Assembly: GCA_022497155.1 (NCBI GenBank)
Contig: MU385729.1
Coordinates: forward strand, 620,001 to 684,000
Direction: 5' to 3'
From: Whalleya microplaca
Taxonomy: Eukaryota > Ascomycota > Sordariomycetes > Xylariales > Xylariaceae
DNA: 64,000 nucleotides
Below the pieces are notes generated by a model. The model did not search any database. It was given only the letters and a program-made list of their open reading frames with translations, and had not been told where the DNA came from. A program made the translations under genes and the position numbers. Of the stretch, positions 44,561 to 56,003 are shown piece by piece (position 1 is the stretch's first letter; the number at the start of each line of letters is the position of its first letter).

Positions 44561-46525
44561 TTTTGCTAAGCAGATGAGGTATCCACACATGTGCGACATC
44601 GCGATGCCTTGTTGTTATGGATGATGGTTCACGTCGTAAGGCTGCGGTACAACAATCTACAGATTAGGGAACTTGGATAATACAAGAGACTAGACCATCA
44701 AGACAAGATCCCTTGTGCAGTATAACTCGGAGCCATAGCTTGGCCTCCATACATTGGGTTGGGGGTTTGCTCTCGCCTAGCCATTAGAACTTGATACGGT
44801 AACTACAAAGTGACAGCGGTGTTTCGCGTCTTACTATAGCCGTCTATAGTACTGATGGAGGGCTTGATCGACACCAACGAGTTGATTGCCTATTTTACTA
44901 ATCCTAATCACTACCTAGGAGAAGACTACCTGTCGACATACCTAGGCTGGTGCGATTGCTCCAAGGTATTGTTGATAAATCAATCGTTGTGAAAATATTA
45001 GAGATTAGATAATTGATTATGTACGTATACGTGGTGGGTGCCTCTCCAAGCTATCCGACCCATTGCTCATTATTGTTGGTGTAAAAGAGTGACAAAATGC
45101 TTTTCGACGTGGCCCTTAGATGTGCCTTCTCGACATCTACGAGCAGTTCTTTGGCACGTTCAAGTTGGGATATGTTGGGAAGTTATCATAACTTTGTTAT
45201 ACTTTTCATTAGATTTAAACTCCTTAAAACCTCATCATGATCGTTACAGTTGACACGTATAGAGCTATGTGGAAGCCTAGCCACCCAGACAAATGTATAT
45301 GCAAGCTCGGTCATTACTTTTAAAGTTTGTTGTATAATATAGCTAGGTCTCAGTGAGCTTACCAATCTAGACAGCAGGTATAGGTACTGTCACAATAAGG
45401 GTAATTGTTAGTTACCCCTTTTTGTATGGACCTCGGATAAACAATGTGTCCGAGCGCTTAGTATTTAGAAGAGATCACCTAGATAGTCACAACACTTGTC
45501 ACGCAACTAATAGGCACGCGCGCAGCTATAAATAGGACATCTGTACTGAAGTTATAAGTTCCAGGGAGCAGGAACTAAAACTAAGCTAATTGCCCAGGTG
45601 TGCGTATACAATCTGGTTATATATTTACGGAGCTTCGGATAAATTGTTGATCCCTGTGCACCCCTATACCTAGTAGCCCCTATATTAACCCCTGAAGCAT
45701 TCCCTGAGCCTGGAGCTGTGACAACACTTAATTGACTAGTTGCGATCATGGCAGCACTCAAATGGCAATTATACACACAATAGCTGTGATATATACCTAA
45801 TAGACTTATATGGTGTCTATGGCACCCCCTGAAACAATGTTGGTTCCCAATGTGAATGAGCTGGCATGAATGCTTGCAGGGCAGTGTATTTTCATATTCA
45901 AATATACGACACTTTCCTCATTGGTTGTTTCTAAAGAATAACACAATTATTTGTCAGCCGCTGGCTATATTATGGCTTCGGTTCGTTCAGCACATGAAAA
46001 TCGCTTATGAATGGAGATGCTAACATGATGACAATGACTGTCTCGTAGTGCATTCAAACCAGCATGGTACATGGCTTGATTGATGCCCCTATGCATAATA
46101 AGAACTTTGATTTTGAGCATACTCCTAATGGCATGTCTGCATATAATACGTATAGTTGGTGGCTCATGGTTAGCTTTGGGTATACGCCTATAGCACTATA
46201 TGAGGACCTACATGTGGCCGCTATCTGTACACACGAAAAGATTCTAAGTCCCAATAGCTTCAACTTACACGCATAAAACCGTTGTGCTTCTCACTACTTT
46301 GTAGCATGTTGATAATGGCCTTTACAGAGTGAATATAAGCGGTGATTCTGAAATATCAAGGTCTTCACATTGTCAAGGATTTCAATATTCTCAAGTTACT
46401 GTGTCATTATCTATCATGCATCAATGCGTCCCTAAAGACGAGCATAATGCTAATCAATCGTGTGCAAGCGAGGGTACATACAACGAAGTATTTCATACCG
46501 CGACAAACTCAATATGAGAGTAAAT
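44561..46525. other. Intergenic with solo LTR, no gene supported
   Basis: 2 kb, A+T-rich. Contains the family A solo LTR at 45497-45723. Short frames (for example 45038-45253, 46064-46276) have no motifs. Confidence 0.55.
45492..45728 (-). mobile_element. Solo LTR (family A relative) with target duplication ACACT
   Basis: The body is 45497-45723 (227 bp), flanked by ACACT at 45492-45496 and 45724-45728. Read on the - strand it starts TGTCACAGCTCCAGGCTCAG and ends TTGCGTGACA. It parallels the 216-bp LTRs of 33698-35922: CCAGGCTCAG, TATAGGGGCT, TATAGGGGT.CACA.GGATCAACA, then TCCTATTTA.AGCTGCGCGC near the end. It is diverged in the middle, so it is a related family or an old subfamily. Only one LTR is present. 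Confidence 0.88.
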
Positions 46526-48818
46526 CTAGTCGTATGTAACCGAGATACTCTTTGCTGCAATCTCTGTATTGCCAGCCATGATAGAAAGCTCCAGGGCTGC
46601 TCCAGAGACCTTCATATTGATATCATACTCAAACTTGTAGTGCTCCGGTCCATTGGTCTTTCTTTTAGGTAACTGCTCAACGGGGACAGGTGTTGAAAAA
46701 GAGAACTCGGCTAGCTTCTGAACCCGTTCGTCGACTCTGCAACGGGGTACCATTTCGGTACAGGTATATATCTGTAGTGCGCAAGGTTGGTAACCTGTTT
46801 GCTTCAAAGAAAAGGATTCATCGTAAATATAAGACTTGGCCTCCTCTGTTGAGATATCTTGACCCTATATAGCTATGATTAGCAGACGACCTCATCATAC
46901 ATGGGTCATTTGTTCTCACACGTCTTATAACCCATTCCATCTGGTTATCCGCCATCCAGCAACCACGCAGCTCATCCCAAATCTTATCTCTCTGGTTGTG
47001 GACTCCTTCGATATAGGGTTCGATAAAATCCCATCCATAATTCATACGAGCAATCCGCGTACGCACTTGGACAGCCTGTCTAGTCAATCCGCGACCCATT
47101 GCTCCAGATAAAGTTGCACCGCGGCAAATTGAAGACCAACTGTAGGATATTAGCTCCATGTTACTATGTTCAAAATACGAAGATACTCACGGGCGCTCTC
47201 CACGACCTTGGAGGACCTCTGTGATACTGCCAAGACGCTGTTCGAGCGACTTGAAGATGAATGGACAACGGCCAAATCCTCCAACAAGTATGACGAACTA
47301 GAACAATAGTCAATATAGACTCTCCCCATTTTCTTAACAGATTTCTGATCATGAATCATGACTGAATTCTTTACAACTTACTTTTGGGTACTTCTGCGTC
47401 TTTTCTACGACTGCCTGTAGCTGGCCGCCGACAAGTGTATGGATCTGAGGTAGCACGCTATTGAATATTTGACGAACATCTTCACTTCAAGAAGTTAGCA
47501 TGGGGTTGGTAAAGGTATTAGTTTTCTGCGTACGCCGAGAGGGTGACCTGGCCTCTTCTGGTTCCATTGGGGAGATCAACGGTCCACGGTCTCGAAGATC
47601 CGTTGAAGTCGCACTTGACTATAAAATTTACAGTTAGAACAGGTCTTTATTATACCATATGAGGAGAGCAGTAGGGGTTAAAGCTGAAAATAAACAATAA
47701 TGATATGTCGACTTACTCCCGTGTTCCCACTCGTTGTTGACTAGCTTCTTAATATCCGTCTTTCCCATGCATTTCCATTCGCCAAAGCCAATTGACTTGA
47801 TCATTGAACTCACGAATCTCTCGTCCAAGAATGTGGCCCCGCAGAGAGCTCCTATGATTCTAATTAATATCCGACCATACACCTACGCGATAGAGAAGCT
47901 TACCATCACCTTCCACGCACTCAGTTACTACCAATGGCTCAAGGCTCTTAACCTTATAACTAATGACATCCCTAGAGTTCTGTCAGAATATACGTACGGA
48001 AGGGAGAAGGGTATTAGAAAACTAACACGGTGCCCCCTCCAGCGTCGACTACGACAAAGGAATCATCAACCTCTAAGTCACCTCTGTCATCCAGATCGGG
48101 TATGGTTGCCAAAGCTGCGGCCTCTGGCTCAGATATAAATGACAGAGTAGTCTCTCCCGCAGTTCTACTGTTCAAAATCCCTGCTCGGTCGGATGCATGG
48201 CGCATTCTCTCACGCGCGTAGTCCTTCCAAATTGCCGGAACAGTGAGGACAACGTGAATTGGTGTGCCGAGGATGAGATTCCTGCCCTTCTCGGTCTGGA
48301 TTTCACCCATAATATGCTTCCACAGCACTCCTAAATAGTCGCCTACGACTTCTACCGCACCTTTACCTAGACCTTGAACCATGCAACGTGCAACTCTAAT
48401 ATGATAAGAGCTGCGCAGATGATCCTGTAAGTCCTCGGGCTCCAGAAGGAGGAGTTTGAACCATTCGATGGGTTCAACATCAGTTGGGATGTTGTATCCC
48501 CAGCTGATCTCGCCAGTGGTAGGATTGTAATGGATCTTGGAAGGCACCTTTTGACGGTCGGAATTTCGGGACAAGTTCGAGGGCCATCTTGTGACAACCT
48601 CTGGTTGGCCAGGAAGTGCTTTTTCCTTGCAAAGAAGCCAAGAGACTCCAGTGAAACTGCACCCGGGTTAACAGGTGGGGATGATGGAAGTTACAGAAAG
48701 GCACAAGAGAGATCATGACGACCAAGGTGATATCATCTTGATAAGCATAGAGAATATGTACTTACGTGGTACCAAAGTCGATGCCGATGAGCAGGGTGCC
48801 TCGCTTGGCTGAAGCCAT
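46526..48818 (-). CDS. Hsp70-like (actin-fold ATPase) protein, paralogue 1
   Basis: Nine exons: 48818-48766, 48656-48027, 47971-47904, 47851-47717, 47618-47534, 47484-47382, 47297-47191, 47139-46920 and 46864-46526, giving 579 residues. Introns are 109, 55, 52, 98, 49, 84, 51 and 55 nt. It belongs to the divergent fungal Hsp70-like group with an actin/Hsp70 nucleotide-binding fold but no standard substrate-binding domain. Visible motifs: phosphate-1 loop IGIDFGTTFTG from residue 11; SEPEAAAL at 176-183; phosphate-2 loop DAGGGTVDV at 205-213; adenosine-binding VGGFGRCP from 363. The C-terminus is a family-specific 110-residue beta-rich region, not the Hsp70 lid. The first exon, carrying the phosphate-1 loop, is only 17 codons. 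Paralogue 2 lies 4.8 kb away, divergent, with the same exon structure. Confidence 0.9.
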
Positions 48819-49793
48819 GGCGAGAAATATCGGTGACTTCTTTGGAAAGTGGTTGCAGTGCTGCAATGTGAAAATAGGCGCAGATGGTGAAGGCAGGGAG
48901 GATTGTATAGAATGTATGCGAAAGTATCTTCAGCCACAATTGCCTCGTGTTGTAGTTGGGAATCTCGTAGGAAGATGAGGTTGATGAAGAAGGCGGAAGA
49001 AAAGGCTTGTATTGGTGCTCTGAGGATGACCAAAGGGAACAGGGAGTTGCCTAGATCCTAGGGCAGCATAGAAACCTGAAAATGATGCATGCTAAAATCT
49101 TGGAATAAAGGGAAGGCAGAAATAGTGAGGGGAAACCTATGGTATAAAAAAGTCAGGGTTGGCGATTTTCTCAATTTCCAAGGTGACATACTGGAACCTA
49201 GATATACCTAGCAAGCAGATAGAAGGTAGCTACGCATTGGTTCCTGCCTCGAGTTTTGGATTTCCTTGCCGTTCACCTGCCAGACTGAGAGACATGAGGA
49301 CTCAGTGGCCTCAACTCCATATACTTACCAGGTATATACTGCATGTATCATCGACACAGCAAGCTATGACATGGTGGGAGGCGTAAATATACACACACGT
49401 GCATGCCTTTTACCTTACCTAAAGGTAGGTACGAGCTTACATGTACCTTCCCTACATGATTATGGCAGTAGCTCCTTCCACGTTAGGTCATTTTGTGCAA
49501 GTTTCACCAATTGCTTTGTTATCGGCAAATGTTGATGCCTGAAAAATTTCAACTAATTTCGTGTTTGCCACTCAACCATCATTTTGCCTCCTATCAACAC
49601 TTGCGTTGTCTATTGCCAGGATCGGCGATTCTAGGAAAGCTCGACTTATTCAACCTGGTAGAATTCTATTACCTGGTCTCAAGCTAGGGAAGTCGATGTG
49701 GTACGGGAAGCATGTTGTCGCGGTTGGACCAGGAATACCAGCCAATGCTGACAGGAGTTAGGCAAAACACATCTGCTTTGATATCGACCACCA
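48819..49793. other. Divergent intergenic region
   Basis: 975 bp between Hsp70-like paralogue 1 (-) and the coiled-coil gene (+). It probably holds both promoters; no specific element was recognised. Confidence 0.5.
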
Positions 49794-51250
49794 ATGGGTA
49801 CTACTCCCAGCCATCACGCGCACGACATGGACAACCATAAGAGCGACCGCGACGAAAACAACGCTAACACTCCAACATCATATGATAGTCTGTCCCAGTT
49901 CAGAAAAGCTCCTACCAACGGGATGTTGCCTCGGAATGGGTCGGATGCAAAGAAAATAGATGGAATAAATGATCTCTATGAACGCATTAACCTCCTTTAC
50001 ACGGAGAATGAGACGCTGAAGGCCTCCATTAAGAAGCACCCTTACCGAAGTTCCACATGTGGAATCCCGAGCACGCATGTGTTGATACCTAAAGAGCAAC
50101 TTCAATATACTGAGAACTTCAAAAGTGAGCTTAAGGCAGCTGAAGCGAGACTAAACGACAAAGTCAACGAGTGCAATGAACTTCGGTCATGTTGGGAAGA
50201 AGCGCTCGATGAGCTCGACGGCCTGAAGGCCAACCCCCAGTTCTATGGTATGTATGAATGCATGGTGTTACAATGCTCTGAAATCAATTTCAGACCATCC
50301 TTTGATTGAATTTAGCCCTGGTGACTAACTTGTAGCAGTAAGTAGGTTAATTGCATTATTCCCTTTCTATATCTTGTGGTCTATATCTGAAGCACTACGT
50401 CAGACTGCCTTGGGAGATAAACTGGCGGAGCTAATATCTGCTTGAACACAATAGGCTGTAGACGATGATACAGTAGTTTCAAAGTGGAAAAATCTGCATT
50501 ATCTCATCAGAGACCTAACCGCGCAGCATCTCCATAAGGTTCTCCATCCCCAACAATTAGACCGAGGAGCCGTCAATCACCTTGCATCTTTATCACCGAT
50601 CTACATGGAATTTCTCAGGAATAAAGGCTATCCTCAATACATATTTCAATCGATGATATGGAGCTTTCTTGGAGAAAGGATCTTCAACAACTCATATCAA
50701 ATCTTAGAGAGCAAGGGAGCAACTGTGGCCGAATCTCTCTTTAAACTAATTAAAAGTGAGTCAGGATCCCACTAATAAAATATTCCATTCTCACTAATCT
50801 AAAGATACACTTAATTCTATTGAAGCCACCAAGGAGTACCATTCGTGGCGCGCTCAGACAGGACTGAGGCTTATCGAGGGTTCGGGTATCGACCAAGGAA
50901 GAGTGAAGCACCTCGCCAAGCGACTCGCGTCCAGAATGCCCCTTTGTATCTCCAGCGATGATTTGCAGGTGGTACAGACCAGTCTCTTTGGCTTAGTTGA
51001 GAAAGCCACCGAACTAGCTGCCATCTTCATGCAGTCGAAACCACTGTACTCCTGTAGATATCATTTCGGACGCAGGGGGGAGTTACAGGGCTTTCTGTTT
51101 GATAATGGTTTGATGGAGAAGATATCCCAGAAGGAGGACGACAACTTGGTCAAGCTTTTGCTCTCGCCAGCATTAGTTAAGCAAGGAAGTTCCAGAGGTG
51201 ATAACTACGACGAATACTTGGTTCTAGCCAAGGCCGACGTCCTCTGTTGA
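49794..51250 (+). CDS. Coiled-coil protein between the Hsp70-like paralogues
   Basis: Model: join of 49794-50247, 50294-50320, 50462-50755 and 50826-51250, 399 residues. Introns are 46, 141 and 70 nt. The 27-nt second exon (GAC-CAT-CCT..., a nine-codon micro-exon) is optional, because skipping it also keeps frame (phase 1 on both sides). The N-terminus is hydrophilic (MGTTPSHHAHDMDNHKSD). A coiled-coil segment at about residues 55-150 contains YERINLLYTENETL and ELKAAEARLNDKVNECNELR. The C-terminal half is a helical globular domain: DDDTVVSKWKNLHYLIRDL, then YIFQSMIWSFLGERIF, then EYHSWRAQTGLRLIEG. Similar C-terminal halves occur in uncharacterised fungal proteins, but I cannot name the family. 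No function is assigned. Confidence 0.72.
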
Positions 51251-53612
51251 ACGTGGGCAGAACTCTCACATGCAATCATGACGGCTACGTGGAACTTTGC
51301 TACTATAGCTGATGAGTATGGGTATTCTGCTGGATCTGGTCTGGGTCATTGCTTTGTGAAGTAGACACGAGGGGAATTCTACGACAAGGTTGACTTAACG
51401 TCAGAATGCGATAGCTTAGAACCGGACCTTCTGAACAGGAATTCCAGAAGCAAAGCCCGTTGCACCCACAACTGGCATGCGCTTGTGTGTTCTTTCTATT
51501 TGATTCTTTTTTGTGGTGGCCTCCTTAGATTATGTAATCCAGATTCCCAGATCGCCTCAAAGTCCGCGGTGCTTCATTCCTATTATCCATCTGTAATTAT
51601 CTCTCTGTTCGGGTCTACAAGTAGATATCTTTCAACAATATGCAGTAAACATTGCCCTCTGATATTATTCCTTTCTATTTTGTTGTTCCCTATCGGGAAT
51701 ACAGGTTTGAACTATAGGGATCCTGTTTGGTCGAGATAAATAGGGGTAAGTTGCCAGATACGAAATCTTTAGCGTTGGTCATTGCAGAACAAGCAGCTTG
51801 CGCCATTTTAATTAGGTTACCAGACATGCGGCTCTAAGGTACATCGTCACCAACTAGATTAAGTAAATACCTATGCATTTGAAGTCCATTTCCGAATCTG
51901 CTATTACTGTCATGAATGAGTTCAGTTTACCCATAGCATCTTGCCTAGTTTCATTTAGATGTATTTCTGGTTGGTTATTTTAAGAATACCTGGTACTGCT
52001 CCCATTACGCTAAACTGACTATTTATATACCGCCAAATATGTGTCATATCCTATTCCATAGACCATCACGTAATTAGCTAGAGCGGCAACACGAGTTGCC
52101 ACAGTATATCAAAATCAGTCTATTGAAAATCATATACTTGTTGCAATCAACTTATAACACACATGGAATGCAAGTGGGGGGATAGTCGACAATATACCTC
52201 GCATTGAGTATAGTTAGTATTATGTGTGCATAATGAAGTGCATCCGGAGCGAATGTTTCTAACATTGACATGATAGACACTGAAGTTACATTCTTTCTGA
52301 GAACGAAACACCACTGTTAACTATCTGCTTAAGTCTATCGACAAGCCCATCTTTCGGATTCGCTGCAGCAGAGCATCGTCAATGGTGGCCGTGATATACC
52401 TAGCATATCATCAATCGTGCCAAATATCTTTGATTTTCTTTATGTTATGGCGGCCGTATTCGTATTTGTCAGTATGGGACAAAGTAACGACGAGCATAGT
52501 GACTTAATTAGTGTAAGGTGAAGCTTCAGGAAGGTGGCAGAGCCCCGTTATATATATTCATATAGGCCTCCGGTCTTATGTAATCCCGTATCACCCTCAG
52601 CCTTACAGGGTATATCTTAGCACCTGGGTATATAGCCTCTATTGTCCCATAAAGCTCAGGGAAAGTGCGTAATCTAATTAGATAGTTTGTATATGTGTGG
52701 GGTGTACCAGTTGGTACCCACCTAAATGCTTTGGCTTGAATGGTAGGTGTGCCCTTGTTGCGTGGCCCTTGGTCTAATTATCTAAGAGGACTTAGGGGCA
52801 GGCAACTAAAGTTTATAGCAGTCCCAGGAACTAGAATGCAGAACAGATCTAACTATTGCGAAGTGGTTTGCAGTGCACGAAGTATAGGTGAATGCAAAGA
52901 GTACAATGCTTCGTAACAACTGTATGTCTCGGAGGGGATTCCCTTCACTGCCTTGGGGTGAATGAAAGACGATATATGCGGGCTTGGCCCGTGCTAATGT
53001 AAATGTTACAACCTAATCACTCAATCCAACACCTTCTTAACCCCACAACAGTCACGAGAATGGGCTTTCCAAGGCTGAACATTCGCTTGGCAATCCATCC
53101 TTGTAGCAAGAGGCTATTCAGGAATATATAAGACTTCAAGTTGCAGGGCCTTAGATAGACTCTCTTTCAGCTAGCCAGCGATCAATCTAAGTAATATACC
53201 CTTCTATGCCTTCTGTTATACAAATCAAGATCCGTGGTAACGGCTTTGTTACAGTAAAGTGTTGCGCAACAACCCTCAATACACAAACAAACTTATCTAT
53301 CTACTAGGGAGACACCTACGTCATTTAAGTGAATGTCTTAGGTATATCCAAGTTAGGTACCTAGGTCCCTATGTCCATTGCATTGTATGCCTTGGTGGGT
53401 AATTGTCAACTCACTATTATCTATTCACTACCTAGGTATTGTCCATCTACTATTGTGCATCCACTGCTATCTGTATATATACCTATATATACCGGAAACC
53501 CTATCACAAAATTATATATACCAGAAACACCACCACAAAACTATCAACACGAGTAATAAACTCTCATCTGAACATCCGACTTTCGTCCTTGACTTCAAGC
53601 AATTCAACAACC
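51251..53612. other. Intergenic with LTR relic, no gene supported
   Basis: 2.4 kb, A+T-rich. Contains the family B LTR copy at 52467-52622 and ACCTAGGT at 53359-53366 and 53430-53437. The last ~250 bp before 53613 contains TATATA-rich tracts and is the likely promoter of Hsp70-like paralogue 2. No coherent coding frame. Confidence 0.55.
52467..52622 (-). mobile_element. Solo LTR relic (family B)
   Basis: On the - strand it reads TGCTAAGATATACCC...CCATACTGACA, 156 bp. It aligns along its length with 7103-7256 through GGCTGAGGGTGATACGGG, TATATATAA, GCTCTGCCACCTTCCT, ACCTTACACTAATTAAGTCACT and TTTGTCCCAT. The flanking 5-mers do not match, so the target duplication is lost or the ends are rearranged. 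Confidence 0.8.
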
Positions 53613-56003
53613 ATGACGGCGGCAACGGGCAAACTGATCATCGGCCTCGATTTCGGTACAACGTGAGTAATACCTGCGACCCTTCTTCCATTCTCCCCTT
53701 CATGCCTTTTGTTCTTCTACTTCTTGCTTTAGCAGAAGTACGACATAGGGACTTTTGTTCCAATTTTCCAACCTGTTCTGTACTCACATTAGCCCCAGCT
53801 TTTCCGGAGCTTCATGGCTTTACCTCGACAATGGGCTACCGGTCCGGCCAGCAGGAGTCGAACCAATCATTGTCTCGAGATGGCCTTCGGGATCGCAAGG
53901 GTACCGCCATTGTCCAAAGACCCCCTCAAAGATTTACTATGATGAGGAGACAGACCAACCCATTTGCGGCTACGAAATCCCGAATAATGTCGAGCCGCTC
54001 CAGTGGTTCAAGCTTCTGCTTCTTGATCACGAGCACCTTCCAGATCATCTAAAGATCTCCACTCAGATCAAGGCCGCCAGACGCATTATGGAAAACATCG
54101 GAAAGTCCATCGTCCAAATCACGGGCGACTACCTGCGCTACGTCTGGGATCATGTCATGCGGGAGATCAGACTCCAGGAGATCAGACTTCAGGAACCTGG
54201 ATATGCTGGAGAAGAAACCCAGATTTCAGTTTTCATCACGGTGCCGACTACCTGGGAATCTTATGCTTGCGAACGACTGAAGGAAGCTGCTGAAGTGGCC
54301 GGGATCACTGGGAATCACCATGCAGGAACGATCTCCTTGGAAGTCGTGTCCGAGCAAGATTCAGCTTTACGGGCTGTTCTACCGGACGCCGCAAATATGA
54401 TGAATCTAGGGGTTGGGGAGTCATTTATCCTCGTGGATGCCGGTGGCGCTACAGTGTGAGTTATCCCTACTTCTATCAATTCGCCCAGCTCATTTTGCCT
54501 CAGTGACGTCGCCAGTTACCAGGTGGATAGCCTGCAGCCCCTAGTCGTGGCCAAACGTGTAGAGGGAGATGGTAGGTTTAACCAATCATAATCTGTGAAA
54601 TATGACATTAACAGCACTGTCAGGCGCGTTGTGCGGTGAAGTTCTCCTAGACGAGGCTTTCGACATTTTCGTGAGACAACATATAGGAAGCAACTTATGG
54701 AACAACGTGCCCATCGACACCAAGAAGAGATGGCTGGAGAACCATTGGGAAAACAGTAAGCTCATTTCAATTCCATCTTTGTGCCCGAGTATTTTTGCTT
54801 TTCGGCTTTCCGTTCAAAATTTGGCTTGAAAGAGAACTTTCAAATATCTCCATCTGTTCGCTATTGATTATCACTTGCTAATTGATCTTCATATAGTCAA
54901 GTCTACCTTTGACGGGGTTCACATTGGGACTAGCAAAGGACCATGGAAGTTTGAAACCCCACCGGGATGCAAGGGTCGCATATTAAACCTTAGAGTGTAA
55001 GTGTATTTGTCCGTCGGCGCTATGAGACGAGACTAATGGGCCAAGTGATACAATTGGTGTCGTCTTCGAACAGGTATTCGCCAAAATTCATGGACTTATC
55101 GAAGACCAGATAACGGCCATTCGCCGCGAGACCCAGGAGGTACCTAAGGTCAGTTCTCCGATCGATGCACAACACCTAAAATCTCTTTCACAATATTTTT
55201 TATAGTCCACAATACTGACAATGATAATGGCAGTTCGTCGTACTAAGTGGCGGTTTCAGTCGTTCCCCTTATATGCGCAACTATCTCAACACTGCAATTC
55301 GTGGTGATACAGCAGCAATCAATAGCAGCGGATATAGACCGTGGGTTACCTCTATTCGTATACTTATGGTATCAGGGCTGATTTTCACTAGTTGGTCTGC
55401 GATTTGCCGCGGCGCTGTACTCACAGGAGGTGCGCTGATTGGCGTACTGCCAGAACGCGTCCGGGTGGATATTCGAATTATGCGCAGGAGTTATGGGTGG
55501 GAATACTCAAGCTACTTCATTGAGGGAATACACCGCGACGAAGACAGATTCTGGGATGCATCTCAACAGTGCGATTTAGCGAAAAATCAGATTCAGTGGG
55601 GTGTGAATAAGGTAAGTAATCAATTCACCTTCGAGAATAGCATCTGGAAATCATCTAATCGAGTCAACAGGGCGAGTATATGCCAGCCCGCCAACCCAAG
55701 TCTTACCAGTTGACTAAGTGCTATACCGAAAGCCAACTCTTGTATGAGACCATATCACACACGATTTATGGCTACGACGAGTCACCTCTTCCATTCCAAG
55801 TGGATCAATCAGTGCGATTAGCAGGCACACTGATGTGTCAGGCCGAGGCTTTCCACCGTGCATGGGTCGCAGTTCCTGATCATCCTGAAGGAGGATACCA
55901 TATACTGAACTATGAGATCACATTCCAGGGCTCTGGTGCTGATCTCGAGATTTCACTCATAAGTAACGGCGCATTGATGGTAAAGGGTGTTGTACCAATG
56001 TAA
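53613..56003 (+). CDS. Hsp70-like protein, paralogue 2, with altered ATP-site motifs
   Basis: Nine exons: 53613-53662, 53799-54455, 54504-54571, 54624-54755, 54897-54996, 55046-55148, 55234-55340, 55392-55611 and 55671-56003, 589 residues. Exons 3, 6, 7 and 8 have exactly the lengths of those in paralogue 1 (68, 103, 107, 220 nt), and introns 3, 5 and 7 also match (52, 49, 51 nt). The phosphate-1 loop IGLDFGTTFSG is intact. The other signatures have drifted: phosphate-2 reads DAGGATVDV (230-238; Gly to Ala), SEPEAAAL has become SEQDSAL, and the adenosine motif is SGGFSRSP. An in-frame duplication EIRLQEIRLQE lies at about 54163-54195. It is probably a folded protein, but ATP hydrolysis may be weakened. 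The assignment to the same non-canonical Hsp70-like group as 46526-48818 is firm. Confidence 0.9.
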
